The position numbers and the translations under genes are program-made. The notes beneath the pieces are model-generated. The model was not told where the DNA came from, did no database searches, and was given only the letters and a program-made list of their open reading frames with translations. This document shows, piece after piece, positions 33,804 to 46,357 of a stretch of DNA of 64,000 nucleotides. How positions within the stretch are numbered: the first letter of the stretch is position 1; the number at the start of each line of letters is the position of its first letter. This DNA comes from Rugalucina vietnamica (taxonomy: Eukaryota > Mollusca > Bivalvia > Lucinida > Lucinidae), in contig OZ024874.1 of NCBI GenBank assembly GCA_964017185.1, positions 49,380,856 to 49,444,855 on the forward strand. The letters run 5' to 3'.

Positions 33804-34829
33804 ACCTTTATTAAGCTTACCTAGACTAGTTTAAATCTTTGATATTTAAATAATTGATTTTTTTTCTCAAATTCTTAGAACCTTAGGATATTTTATTAGT
33901 TGAACATCCTGATAACTTCGTTTAAAATAGGTCGAATTACGTAATTTTGTAATATCTGGGGAAATCATCTGTTGAATCAGTCTGTAAATCAGACTAAAAA
34001 GGCAAATGCCACCGTGTTCTAATTAAAATCTGTCGCATTAATGAAATTTAAGAAAGTTTCACTAACGGCAAGGAAATAATTCTGACCTTAAAAGCGAACC
34101 TTCCTTGATTACATGTCATGTTTCAGTTTACAGAATGCTGAGGTGGCATAGTATTCGGTTCAAATCGTCCGCAAAGTGACATTACGGTTCCGTATGAAGC
34201 ATGGTAGCCATTGAAATGAATCATTGTATGACTTTGTTCATTTGCCATTTTATAGATAAGAAAGCACAGTTACATGTAAATACATGTGTGGATATTTGGT
34301 CTTATGGCTTGCGGAATACAGTTCCACATACGTTTTGAAATTGATTTATTTTGAAGGAATATGTGGTACTGGTACACTTTCAAAGTAAGCTATACTGTAT
34401 ATCAGATATAATTTCAAACAATAAAACAAAGTTCCTTTGTATTAAGAGTATTTAGAGATATTGATAATAAAGCGAGAGAGATCTACTTAACAACAAAATC
34501 AACAACAGCAACAACAACAGCAATAACAACAACAATAACGCGAAATAATTAAACAAATATAAAATATAACAGGTGAGTAGAAGTAACTAAAAGCTAGCAT
34601 ACAATCCAATTATAAGTATTGACTTAATTGTGAGCTGTATATGAATAAATAATGCTGAATGAAAACTAACCACCTGAACGCAAAGTTAACGTGGTTGATA
34701 AAATCTTTCCAGGCACAGCAGATACGAATTATGCTGGTCATCTATATGATTTAGATAATTCAGAAAACATGATACAAGGTAATGATCAACTCTCTGATCA
34801 AATGAAGCTGCAAAAGGAGCACGTGTGAA

Positions 34830-36950
34830 ATAGCATTCAGTTTGCCTATAATTTGATAGGCCGTATCTTGAAAAATATGGAAGTTATGGCTGTAACTTTG
34901 TGTTTTTATGAAAGCCTGAAGTCTTGTCCACTCAACAAATTAAATCCCATTTACACATTTTACATATACTTGCCATGGCTTCAGGTTTAAGAGGGTGGGA
35001 GTAATTTTTTTTTTGACAAAAAAAAAAATTATTCAGAAAATCAAGATTTCCGCCTGTATCCATCTAAACACATGCCAATATAACATTTGGTACATAATAA
35101 GAGGCTGCAGATGGCGCCGTTTTCATAAAAATGGAGTAAAACATATTGCATGCCTTTGGTTAAACGTTATAACGTGCATAAATTTAGAGCACAGCCTGTA
35201 TCACCTACCCTATTCACTGAGGTAAGCATAAATACATTCCTTAGGCCAAAAATAAAAAAAAAAATTGTTTGTTTGCCCTCCCAACCTACTCCCGCAAAAT
35301 GGGGCCTACTCAGAAAATTTTATTGCCCTTTCACCAGATTAAAAAAAAATGTTCAGAAGATAAATTGTTTTCCGTAGAAAGTTATGTGTTTTCATTTAAA
35401 GCATGACCCTCCTCACCAATTGGGTATTTTGGTCTAATGTTCAAGCACTACAAAACATAAAATGCAACTGTAATTGTGCGTAGCTTTGACAAAATTGTAG
35501 CTAATTCATTTGACCAAAAATAACGCATAATACAGTAGTTCATAAAAAAGCCTACTTACCTAACCATCTTTTCTAGACAGGGTAGGGAGAGGGCAAACAG
35601 AAATAATTTTCAATGTGGCCTTAAACATGTACGCGCAATACCAAGATGTAAAAGTAGTGTGTCTGATAAATGTACCTTGTACATGTGTGCTACATCAAAA
35701 CATAATTATGTGTGCTTTATGGGAAGTAAACACTGACCCGCATAACATTTTTTATGTTTAGCAAAGAATAAAATCCACTGTCCATGCAGATATTGACTTG
35801 TTTAGTTATGACAAGTCTCTGTTAAGGTTCCTTATTACTATAATAATAGTGTTTTCTGCTCATAAATATTTCATAGATTTTTTTTTAAAAATGTGGCATG
35901 TTACATACCAGAATAATCCCTAAACCTTAAACTTTCTTATGAATGATAATGTTTTCCAAAGGGAAGCCATTGTAATAGAAGTTTTTAGTGAAATTACCTA
36001 TTTTTCTAATAAATTTCCATAAATAATCCTTTAAAATAAATTTTTGATTTTAATTGATAGAAACCTTTGTGAAGGTCTAAATAATGTTCTCCAACTAATT
36101 TGCAAGCTAAAAAATTAGCTTAGAAACGATTTGCATGAATAGCAGGTGCATCATCTTTATCAGATTTATTACTTTAAATAATATTGTCCGTCACTTATGC
36201 AAATACCTGTACCTTAAATATACCATGCCAAATAAATTAAGCAACTTTTACTTTGAACAGTGTCTTCATACGTTTTAGACATTAGGGAAGTTCTTCTGAC
36301 AATATCTTTTATATATCTAATAAGGGTAAAAACAATTGTTGTGTGGTGTTGAAGTAACGTTGGATTTAAAGTCCTCTGAGACATGTCTCAAATAAAACAT
36401 AGATAAAATTATTTTGTACAGTATATTTATATGCATTATAGTATGTACACGCTGTGTATACCTGTTAAAATAGGACAGGTAGTCTGTTCATTCAGGTAGA
36501 ACATACATATACAGTATATTTCCATAGCCTTTTTACATAACAAATAAGCCCATTAATTTGACCTTGATTAGTCTAAAAAAAACGGGCTTTTTGTCTGCAG
36601 ATATTTCGGTAAGAATTGTTTCAAACAGAACAAAAATGATAGCAGTTGATAGATTTTTCTACTTACTAACTACCGTGCCAACACTCATCCCACAATATTT
36701 CTTATTTAAGCGTAAAACAATGCAAGAAAAATAAAAGCAGTTTTCAAACTAACAGTGCATTTCACTACCAACATGCACGAAAATGCAAATACAAATTCTG
36801 GTTATATTACTAGGATAACGTTTGTCATTCATAGCCCTTTCAGGAGATGTAATATCATGAATGATCTGTATCCCAGGACTGAGAACAACATGTTCAAAGT
36901 TTAGGGGGGGGGGGGGTTAGGGACTTTGTAAATATATCAATCCACGTTAA
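34830..36950. other. Unit-2-specific non-coding stretch
   Basis: No counterpart in unit 1, so either inserted here or deleted there. AT-rich with A/T homopolymers (near 35005, 35260, 35340) and a poly-G run near 36905. No coding frame, terminal repeats or target duplication was seen. Confidence 0.45.
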
Positions 36951-37866
36951 GGCCTCAAAACGCAAAGATAAAGGTATGAATACCTCATCAGTAACAGGTG
37001 GGCCCAACTACCTTATAGTTTTAAACTTTACAGTCTGAAATAAACTAAAGCAGATTAATGAATAATGGGCGCTAAGAATAATACCGACATCGTGTGACAT
37101 TGATAGGTAAGTTGGAAAAATAAGTTTATAGTCGTTGCATGTAATACTTGATTTAAAGTGTCATCGTAGATCAGGAATATATAGAGTGCCTGCATAACAT
37201 AGAATACGGAGTGGCCCCTAACGACGACTTACAGTTTTGAACTTTACAGACTGATGTTAAATAAAGAAGATTATTGAAAAAATGTACGATAAGAATGAAT
37301 ACCGACATTGCGTGACGTTGATAAGTAAGTGAGAAAATAATAGTTCATAGTTGTTGCATGACACACCCAAAAGTGTCAGAAAAGATCAGAAAAAATAGAG
37401 TAACTTCATATCATTATGGAAGGTACAAATTTATATGTATCGCCATGTAGATTCGAGGTATTTTAGCGATTGTATTGCCATGAAACATGATTTATGTTTA
37501 ACACTCTAAGAGGCATTGTCACAGAAAACTTTTATTCCAGAAACCGAATGCAATGTCACGACTAACAAGGACAGAAAGCTATATTGGTGATCAGTAAAAT
37601 GGTGAAGATGTCTTCAACCAAATCAATGACTCTGCTAATGACAGATTAAATTACCTATAATAAAACCCTCTGTTTAAGTGCTTGTCTTTTCAAGACAGAA
37701 ACTGTCCAGTCAGACTCAAAGGAATACGTTAAAGCTGACCTATTTTGAAGCAGTTGGACAAGACTTAATTAATATAGTGCACTATCTGCTTCCTTATGTT
37801 CAAAGCAGTTGGTCACAGTCACTGATGTTGATCTGTAACTTTTGTTTGAATCCCCAAAACAATTAA

Positions 37867-38039
37867 GAAATAGATCAGCTCTGGCAGTGAATTGTTGAGT
37901 AATAATTCACTGTTTGGAGGTCAGTTGTAAAGAAGATCAAATCACGAGCGCGTAGCGCGAGTGATTTATCTTCTTACAACTGACCGACAAACAGTGAATT
38001 ATTACTCAACAATTCACGCACTTGAGCTGATCTATTTCG
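37867..38039. repeat. 173-bp near-perfect palindrome
   Basis: The left arm starts GAAATAGATCAGCTC and the right arm ends GAGCTGATCTATTTC. Further matches include AATTGTTGAGTAATAATTCA with its reverse complement and AAGAAGATCAAATCAC with GTGATTTATCTTCTT, centred on AGCGCGTAGCGCG. Unit 1 has only one arm (near 30107-30175). Confidence 0.85.
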
Positions 38040-38355
38040 ATTCTAACACACAATAAACGGAGTAAATGTTGCTGAAACCGTCGATATCGTTCAGCTTTCC
38101 GCCATTGCATTGCAGATATCCCGCCAAATATTTGACTGTGATGCTGGTACTTACACACATTTATTACGTCTGTTGTGCGCTAAAACGACGTTTCACCGTC
38201 TAACGCTGCTTTGTGGGATAGCTGACGTCACAAATGCCGCAAAGTAACGTCACGCTTATTCGCCCAGTGAAATTGTTGCACAATATAACACGTTTTTTTT
38301 TACCATTGGCTATATAGGCGAGGTGTGTTAGAATAAGCTACAAATATCACTTTTC

Positions 38356-38536
38356 CGTCAAGAAAACATGTCCATGAAACGCTTACCCCATTAAACTCCA
38401 CTCAGCGAGGCGGTTCTAGCGTGTACTCATAATGTTTTGATTATAAATACTAGAAATATATATTCTTTCGAATGAAAATTTCATTTTGTACAGCTGAAAA
38501 AATCTATGTATATTGAATGGGCGTGATTTTGTAATG
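38356..38536. mobile_element. Long-hairpin foldback MITE, copy 4, one arm deleted
   Basis: Keeps the left end GAAAACATGTCC, the right half of the palindrome (GAGGCGGTTCTAGCGTGTAC) and the right end. The left palindrome arm is gone. Confidence 0.65.
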
Positions 38537-39705
38537 ATCCGTTTCTGCCGAACCATCGTCTTTACTTTCCAATAAAATTGAAATCAATTTCAGTCATTGA
38601 ATCGTAATTGACACGCACAAAATTTTACAGAAATGTCGGGTAATTAATTGTGTTGAAGTGCGGAACCTGTTGCCGACTGGTGTAGTGTCGCCGTCAATTA
38701 CGCATTCAGCATAATTGTTCACGATCACTGGCCATACATCCTATCTAGTTATACGTGCTCTGAAAGTCGCGTTTCTTATTTTGTGAATCCATTTCACATA
38801 ACAAAGTAATACTCTTGGTACTGATGCAAATCGTCAGGAAATATCAATTAAATTAACGGAAACTAAACCAACAGTATTCGTGGACATAGTATTGGCTTTA
38901 AAATCGATAACAAAATCCCCTAGGAAAACACGAGTTTGTTTGTTTATCTAAATTAATTAAAATCTGATTGATTAAAAGGTTTGCCTAGAAAGTCCGGCTC
39001 AAGCCGTGATTACCTATTGTTTAATGTACGTGGGCGTTCCATTTTTATTACGCTATGACTGCTTTAACTCCCCAAAGACCTAAGATGCAATGTAAATCTT
39101 GGGTTGACACTGCTTAATTCAATAAACACGCTTTTTTCCATCGACTTTATCAGACAGCTAATTCATCTGGGAAATGTTGGCACTGAAATGTAATTACAAA
39201 ACTGCCTTAACTACATTACTAAAATCCCTGTTATTGAAACCCTGCAGTATGGCCGAAATAAAATCCTGTCTCTCTTTAGCCAAATTCTCTGGTGTCAGTT
39301 TCGTTTTCAGCACAAAGTCAATAACTTATTTGTTTCTGGTGTGTCATTTAAAATCACTGCGATTTCAAGGCAATGAAATACATTGTACCTGTCGCTTTAA
39401 TATAAAACGAGCCGCCGCACCAGAAAACCGACAATCTACAAAGATACAAATCAGCTGAGTAGCAAATTTTTTTCCATGTCACTGCAAGTCCTAACGATGA
39501 GATTCCTCGATCAATCTGATCTGAATGGATTTTAATAAACAAACATGAAACATTTCCCAAAGGGTCTTCAAGTAACGATTCGAATATCGATGATGCTTGA
39601 TTACATTGGCTACAAATAATGTAACTTTAGTATCCGGCGTGTTACGTTGATATTTCCTGCTAAGCAGATTTAGGTCCATAAATCGGAACCGCGATATAGT
39701 TTGTT

Positions 39706-41064
39706 CAGTATTTCAATGGAATCATTTATGGTTTCCATAGAGTGTACATGTATATTGTAAGTTTAAATAGTCTAAGAACTGTATTATTTTTCGTGCACGG
39801 TAATAGGTACATGTTAAACTATTTAAAGCAATGTGAAGAACGCAAAACTTGAAAACGTTGCTAAAATGTACGTACATGTATACTTTCAAACTTGTCACAG
39901 TAAGGTAAAATTCATAATTATACATCTAAATAAGATGTGACAGCGTTTAATTACTTTTATTGATTAATATTAACTTCATATTGTCAGGTAGAATAAACAA
40001 ATACAATGTTTGTTTGTTCTGTGACAAGAACAGATTGATACTGAAAGCTATCAAATTTCTCATAAAATAATATACATATATTCTACCGAATACTATAAAT
40101 TCGAGATTGTACATCGAATATGTGCGTTATACAAACAATTGAATGTTATTTAGATAATCCATGTTTAATTAGCTACAGTCGCAAGTGGTACAATAATGCA
40201 TACTGTAGGAGAGGTATAAGAGAACGACCTGCTTAAGTACATCGGTTATCATCTACGGAACCGTTTGTTTTAGCAGCGATCGAGACGTAACTGTTAGGAA
40301 GAAAACCTTGGAGCGGCTTTCTATTTTAATTGTAAATTTAAGTTTTCTTAATAAACGTTATGTGACGTTATTACCACGTTTTAGTACAAACGGAGGCAAA
40401 CAAACAACATTAGGGTTTTCTGTCCAGAAATACAGTATGTTGGACCTGATAAATACTTTTCGTCCCCATGATCAGTTCTTGTTGAATATGACCTTTACAA
40501 ATAGCGTTAGCGTTTCGGTTTTGGTATTGACGTTAAATAGACTGATTGTACTTTTCAATTCAAAACTAGTTTTACAGAAATATAATTTTCTAAAAGAAAG
40601 AATCATAAGCAAAATACGCAAAAAAGCGGTCTGACTGAGTTTCATATTTTTCATATGATGATACTTTAACTTGGAAGAATGACAAAACGTCCAGAGTTGA
40701 CAGTGGTCACAAAATCAAACATATTTTCTTATACATTCAAGGTATCATAACCCCTTAGTCAATGATGCAATCTGATCTAATCCCCAGTGAAGAGTAATAG
40801 TTGTCCTTGTTATCCAAACGAATGACGAAGATTCAATAAAATATCAATCAAGAAAGTTTCACAAAACTCTACCCAGTTCAATTCCTTTAGGAAAAAAGGC
40901 AGACACTCCTTGGTCCAATCAGGCAATATTTTTATCCACTCCAATACTTAATGGCTATCCTTGCTATCTGCCAGAGTGAAGGGGATACTTATGTTGAGTC
41001 GGTATTTTAATCAGTGATGATTTCTGGTTTTATTTTCGAACTCGTCCAAGGAAGCGTTCCAGGG
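39706..41064. other. Non-coding stretch, nothing recognised
   Basis: Includes a 108-codon ORF (40308-40634) with no recognisable domain. I would not call it a gene. Confidence 0.35.
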
Positions 41065-41556
41065 CAGCTAACTGAATCTGTTGAGTCCTCGTTTTTGATT
41101 CATCAGGATGTTTCACACGATTTATCTGTTTGTTCTTGGTGATTCATTGACTAGTTAGAGATTCTCTACGAGGACCGAAGAACTAACTAAATGTTAAGAA
41201 CCACTGCAGAAGCTGATGGTGAGGTTAGGCGCCTGTAAAATCGATTTAAGCCCGCCAGTAATTTTACATTACTGATCGTTCCAAGGCGATACTTCTGTGG
41301 TGGTTCTTTCGTTTTATGTCTTTGTGTTTAAAATTTTAGTGCTTTTGGCGCCTTATAAATGTTTTCATATTTTTAGTTAAGTTTAGGTAACTGTGTGACC
41401 ACCTATTGCGAAAATAGCCACCCATTCGGCTTACGATATGTTTCATGGTATAAGTACTTGATTGTTAATTTAGTTTTTTCCCATCTCGGTTTTTGGAGTG
41501 GAAATCTTATTCTGATTGCGCCTTTTCCTGATCTTTGCCTACTTGTACCTTTTTCT
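41065..41556 (+). repeat. Naiad 3'-tail fragment, ~490 bp, nearly full tail
   Basis: Begins just past the SECIS (GGCAGCTAACTGAATCTG) and ends CTACTTGTACCTTTTT. Confidence 0.9.
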
Positions 41557-41779
41557 AAGTAAACGGTTATGTGTATTTCAAAGACGCACAGCGACATCTA
41601 GCTCCAAAGATCGTGGTCAAAACTTGGCGAATTCCGAATTCATTCGAGATCTTATGGCTGTCAGTGTTTCATGTACGAATGACGAAGATCCAATTAGAAA
41701 TGTAGAAACATGTGTGTTCACAACATTTCCGCAATTATAACCCTAAGTAGGATATCTGTTGCGACTATCGCTGACTCTA

Positions 41780-41940
41780 ATCAAGCCAAAGATAAAATTT
41801 GATTGTGTTTGACCCACTGGTCTCAGAGGTATTAATACTTTTAAAGATGTGAACAGACGGACGGACACGCGTACGCCGGCTCAAGTCCCCTCCTGAAAGC
41901 TCACATTGTGGCTCTTAGCCTCAGCTGAGCTAGCTAGAAA
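41780..41940 (-). repeat. Terminal fragment of the 56-60 kb tandem-repeat element
   Basis: AGACGGACGGACAC followed by AAGCTCACATTGTGGCTCTT and CTCAGCTGAGCT matches, in reverse, the hairpin end and GTCC microsatellite at 56289-56390. Confidence 0.55.
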
Positions 41941-42131
41941 GGCATTGGTTAACTTTAAGTAATGTAAAGTTTTTGCGAATTAGGTAGTTCAAGCTAAATT
42001 CATTTAAACAATTAGGCTGCCAACATTTGCAACATATATACGTTGCTGAATGAGCCAGTATGTCTGCTTTTTCAATTAAAACTTGCGATGAAAGACACTT
42101 TTCAATATAATGCAGACAACGTAAAATTGAA

Positions 42132-42194
42132 ATGGTTTAAAGTAGGCACTTTATCTAATTTAATAAATTAGATAAAGTGCCTACTTTAAACCAT
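42132..42194. repeat. Perfect 63-nt palindrome (31-nt arms)
   Basis: ATGGTTTAAAGTAGGCACTT ... and its exact reverse complement, separated by a single base. Confidence 0.95.
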
Positions 42195-42590
42195 ATAATG
42201 TCTATTCGACAATTATGCAAGTTAATATTGCTTTGAAATTCCTTTCCGTGCGCACTTAATCGCTGGCGAAACGTATTCATTTATTTTCGGCTAACCAAAT
42301 CATTGACTACAAATATTCTTTTGATGTAGCTTTTTATTTTATAGAAATACAGTGAGCTATTATAGTGCTAGTTCCCACTTATTTTTATATGCAAACACAG
42401 TTTCAGATACGTCTTGATTCTTCATATGTTGAGCATCGTTATATGACCATAATCCAAATCTGTAAAGCTGGATCATTTATCATCACAAAGTGAATCACTT
42501 TCAATATGTAAAACAAGAGTACATTAACTGTAAGTGTGACTTAACATAAGAACAGGTTTATGAAGAAAGTAAATGCAAATAGCAAATGTT

Positions 42591-42592
<2 letters not shown>

Positions 42593-42641
<49 letters not shown>
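42593..42641. repeat. (GA)n microsatellite
   Basis: About 24 uninterrupted GA units. Confidence 0.98.
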
Positions 42642-42643
<2 letters not shown>

Positions 42644-43279
42644 CAGATAGCGTGTATAGTTTCTTTCACAAAGCAACAGCGATTTGTCAAACGCTTTTAA
42701 TAGTCATGAACTACTTGAAGATTTCTTTGCCCATACAATGCATTTGTCAACACTGACATGACGCGTGGGTATTTGCCCCTGTTGTCTATTAAAATCCATT
42801 CACAAGAATTCGTACTTGTTTTAACGCGATCCCCATGTAAACAAACCAATCAACGGTCTTCTTTCCAAAACATGTTATTCCATTTCGTTAAAATGATACT
42901 TTTTACAACAGTATTTAAAAAGTCAAAGTTTGAGCTCGATATTGTAGCGGCAAAAGTCATTCAACTTGAATTTTATTTTATTCGTCAACTTACTTCCTAG
43001 TTTACTTGTATTGTTTTATTCATTGCATCGGAACCTATACCCAATCATAAAGCATTTTCAAGTTAATGATGATAAGCACGTCAGTGCATGATTATCGAAT
43101 GATATATACATGAAAATGCATGGTGTCCCAGTGTGATGTGACGGAATTCTTAACTTAAAATTTTACACCCCCACAAATGAAGTTTCTTGAGTCCGAGCTC
43201 ATTAATATTTACACGATTATTACGATTCTGGACAGAATATCCGTTGTTGATAGCCCTTTAATTACAGTTTCTACATTCA
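42642..43279. other. Non-coding stretch, nothing recognised
   Basis: Contains an 80-codon ORF (42758-43000) without recognisable features. Confidence 0.35.
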
Positions 43280-43560
43280 CATCATGAAAACATGTCCGTG
43301 CAATGAATACCCCCTTAAACCCCACTTTTATATAGGAAAACTGGGGTATGCAGGGGTATACCTATTTTTCTTATTTTTGCTCCAAAACATAGATTGTGGG
43401 TACTCGTTAGAACCGCCTCGGCGAGGCGGTTCTAACGTGTACCCACAATCTATGTTTTGAGCAAAAATAAGAAAAATATCGAAAATTTTCTACTGAAAAT
43501 TTCCATTCTTTTTACAACTTAAAAAATCTCTGTATATTGCATGGGCAAGTTTTCGTAATG
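43280..43560. mobile_element. Long-hairpin foldback MITE, copy 3 (best preserved)
   Basis: Termini CATCATGAAAAC / GTTTTCGTAATG. The central palindrome spans ~43364-43478, arms ~56 nt around a single G, including GTTAGAACCGCCTCG and CGAGGCGGTTCTAAC. Confidence 0.9.
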
Positions 43561-43725
43561 ACGCGTTGGGAATTACGCTATTAACATTCGCTGAGATGAA
43601 TGGTGTCTAAAGACGCAATGTGACCGACAACTTGAAGGTGGTATTTTGTTGAATTGAACAATGTTGAAAACGTTAATCAACGATTATTGTGTGTTTCATT
43701 TGTAAAAACGCTCACCTATAGGATA

Positions 43726-43956
43726 AGGCCAAGTTCCCACGGACAATTTTTCTTTGACGAAGGTTATTTGTCACAGAAACTTTGGCAATGAGTTTGCGTT
43801 CACGCACAGCAAACATTACTTATGTTAGTTAGCTCGCTCACCTATGTCACAGATATTTTACAATGAAACTTCGCCACAGAATTGAATTTACACGAGTATA
43901 TTTTTCTGCGACAAACCTACTTTGTCAAAGAAAAATGGTTCGTGGAAACGAGGCCT
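43726..43956. mobile_element. ~230-bp MITE with ~36-bp inverted ends
   Basis: AGGCCAAGTTCCCACGGAC followed by TTTTTCTTTGAC at the left is matched in reverse by GTCAAAGAAAAATGG and TTCGTGGAAACGAGGCCT at the right. The interior is unique. Confidence 0.65.
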
Positions 43957-44039
43957 AAAGTAAATGACAAAGTAATGCAAACTTTTGTATTCTCAACAAA
44001 ATAGGTCAAGTGTACTAATTATGTTGTGCTGTATCTAAA

Positions 44040-44385
44040 ATGGTACAAGTAGGCAACGATCAGGAAAAGGCGCAATAAGAAAAAGATTCCCACTCCAAAA
44101 ACCGAGGCGGGAAACAACCAAATTAACAATAAGGTACTAAGACCATGAATACAATTAGTAAGCCGAATTTCCCAATAGGTGGCCACTCAGTTACCTAAAC
44201 TTAACTAAAATATGATAGCATACATAAAGCGCCAACAGCACAAAAAAATTAAACACCAAGATATAAAACAATAAGAGCCACAACAGAAGTATCGCCTTGG
44301 AACGATCAGTAATATAAAATTACTGGCGGGCTTTAACCGGTTTTACAGGATCCTCACCTCACCCTCAGCTTCTGCAGTGGATGAT
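44040..44385 (-). repeat. Naiad 3'-tail fragment, ~345 bp, diverged
   Basis: Reverse-strand tail from GGTACAAGTAGGCAACGATC to CCTCACCCTCAGCTTCTGCAG. Confidence 0.85.
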
Positions 44386-44494
44386 TCGCTATGATGCCAC
44401 GCCATATGGTATGGGCAATTCGAGTCGCTTTTAAAGTTTCTACGCGACAGAACTCCAGGCAGCAAAGACGGTAATGTCAGGTCTCAAGCCATGA

Positions 44495-45255
44495 GCTAAA
44501 GCTAGTATCTCACTTGCATGCGGATTTCTCGCGACTGTTTTACGAATTTGATCGCGAACTTTCGCACGAGTGTTGCACAAGTGTCGTGAAAATTTTCATG
44601 TGTCGTGAACTAGTCGCGAACTGGTCGCGACGTTTTTAAACATGTTTAAAACTTTTATGCGAATTTTTTCGCCAAACTATTTCGCAAGACAAGATGTCGT
44701 GCGACGGTCGTGCGACGGTCGTGCGACGGTCGTGCGACGTTCGTGCGACGTTCGTGCGAGTGTCGCGAACCTGTCGCCGCGAAAATTTGGCGAATTTACA
44801 ATGCAAAATTTTCGCGACACTCGTACGAATGTCGTGCGAGTGTCACACGGCGGTCGCGCGACAGTCTTGAGAAAACATGCGAACACCTCGCGACTACCTG
44901 GCGGGAAAATAAAACTAAGCGACATTCGTAGGAATGTCGTGCGACACTCTCACGAATGTCGCGCGACAGTCGTACGAATGAAAAGAAAATAAGCTACATT
45001 CGTGGGAAAGTGGTGAGACACTCTCACGAATGTCTCACGACTGTCATACGACAGTTGCGCGACTATCGCGCTACAGTCGCGAGATATATTTTCAAAATTA
45101 GACTGAAATTTGCGAATTTGTCGCATAAATGCACATTCAATCAGACTGCAACGTGAAAGTTGTGTTTATATCGTTAATCTTTGTCGCGAAATAGTCGCGA
45201 ACTATTCGCGAACTAGTCTCCAGTTGTCGCATTCCAGTGAGATAGGGGCTTAAGC
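44495..45255. mobile_element. 761-bp inverted-repeat element filled with TCGCGAC/TCGTGCGAC repeats
   Basis: The ends GCTAAAGCTAGTATCTCAC and GTGAGATAGGGGCTTAAGC are imperfect inverted repeats. The interior is a degenerate array of TCGCGAC, TCGTGCGAC and TCGTACGAATG words in both orientations. The Arg/Ser/Val-rich ORFs here are artefacts of the array. Confidence 0.75.
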
Positions 45256-45794
45256 AAAGCGGCATTCGCAATTACATACACGTACATGCGTGCAAAAAAA
45301 ACGTACCAAAACTTGGTAGCATGATTTACACACGACCTCACAATTTCTTTAGACTGACTGACAATTATCACGTTAAATCAAGATCTTTCTGTCGTTACGT
45401 CTTTGTTCTTCTAGAATTTGCGGTTCTTAAGCGAATTTTAGTTGACAAATATGTCTAGCCCATTATTGGAATTCTCTTTTTTCTGGCATCGGCTGTACAG
45501 TATAGCAATAGTTCTTTCATGAAACTCTATTATTGTCGTTAAATGCTCAATGCCTTTGTTTGTTTGAGTCGATGCTTTACTTGCCTGTATGTAGGGATGT
45601 TGCCTCTTTTACCCAACATTAGGATGTCAGGACATCCAAACAGTGCTTCGAATATAACCACCCAAGTAAGCCACAAAGACTTATACGTATGAATGGTTTA
45701 ACTTGAACCACTTTTTCTGGACAGGCTCAGACTAGGGTGGTACCCGTCAACCAGTAATCAGATGGTCAGCCAGTAGCGTACAGTAAGCTTTGTC
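45256..45794. other. Non-coding stretch, nothing recognised
   Basis: Unique sequence; no supported frame. Confidence 0.35.
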
Positions 45795-45945
45795 CGGAGC
45801 CACAAGCAGCCATCTGTTTTCTTAAGTTGAAGTATGTTATCTTTCCGGGTTCTCCCGTTGTTGCCGCACCTACTGAAAGAACCGTCTTATATGGCCTGAA
45901 ATAATTGTGAAATGGTCGTAAACATAATGTAAATAAAATATATTA
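45795..45945 (+). repeat. Degenerate SINE
   Basis: GGTTCTCCCGTTGTTGCCGC, CACCTACTGA and GGCCTGAAATAATTGTGAAA match the SINE body of 23037-23335 with many changes. It ends immediately before Naiad copy B. Confidence 0.6.
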
Positions 45946-45951
45946 AACTTC

Positions 45952-46299
45952 TATCGGTATCATAAACTTCGAAAAACCTTTTCTAAATTTTATCGTAGAC
46001 ACTATGAATTGATTTCCAAATATAATGTTGGGTTAAAGACACTTTTAAGTGAGGGCCTTTCGGAACCTGAATTTTATGGTGACTTGGTTTACAAATTAAA
46101 GAAACTTAAAGGAATAAATGATTTTTCTCTTCAGTTCGGAAAAATCATATCACGTTACAGACGTATAGGTTATAACTTGAATGTTATGCGACAGTCTGCA
46201 TGCTTAGTTTTTAACCCAATCATGGTTGATAACTATGCTGCCTTCTTTAATTGCACGCCGGTGGGTCGGGCGTCAGACTCTATGATGGCCCCGACTTAA
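45952..46299 (+). pseudogene. Naiad reverse transcriptase, last ~115 codons (copy B)
   Basis: Open frame YRYHKLRKTFSKFYRRHYEL to VGRASDSMMAPT with no internal stop. Only the C-terminal extension after the thumb is present, so it cannot act. It shares over 90% of residues with copies A and C. Confidence 0.85.
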
Positions 46300-46357
46300 A
46301 GCTATTCATTTTAGTTGGTTGGGGCCGGAACTTCTTGTCTGTTGCTTGGCCCACCGG
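46258..46357 (+). promoter_or_regulatory. SECIS-type element at the Naiad ORF end (copy B)
   Basis: Same stem-loop as at 28301-28400, with one change, G to A just after the GGA side of the quartet. ATGA is at 46282-46285, and both helices are intact. Confidence 0.8.

Larger units (their letters stand above)
31385..39705. repeat. Segmental duplication, unit 2
   Basis: Partner of 23388-31345. It lacks the hairpin MITE, Naiad copy A and the tail fragments of unit 1. It carries its own SINE (33645), its own hairpin MITE (33134), the tandem ~400-bp repeat (32575), a palindrome (37867) and about 2.1 kb (34830-36950) with no counterpart in unit 1. Confidence 0.8.

Noticed and set aside
40308-40634. 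108-codon ORF
   Set aside because: No domain, no repeat match and overlapping minus-strand ORF; length is within chance for this composition.
41516-41740. ORF with a plausible end (VSCTNDEDPIRNVETC)
   Set aside because: It starts in a Naiad tail and its end resembles a phrase common in invertebrate repeats; not enough for a gene call.
44642-45156. Arg/Ser/Val-rich ORFs on both strands
   Set aside because: Products of the TCGCGAC array in the inverted-repeat element; frames are open on both strands because the repeat lacks stops.
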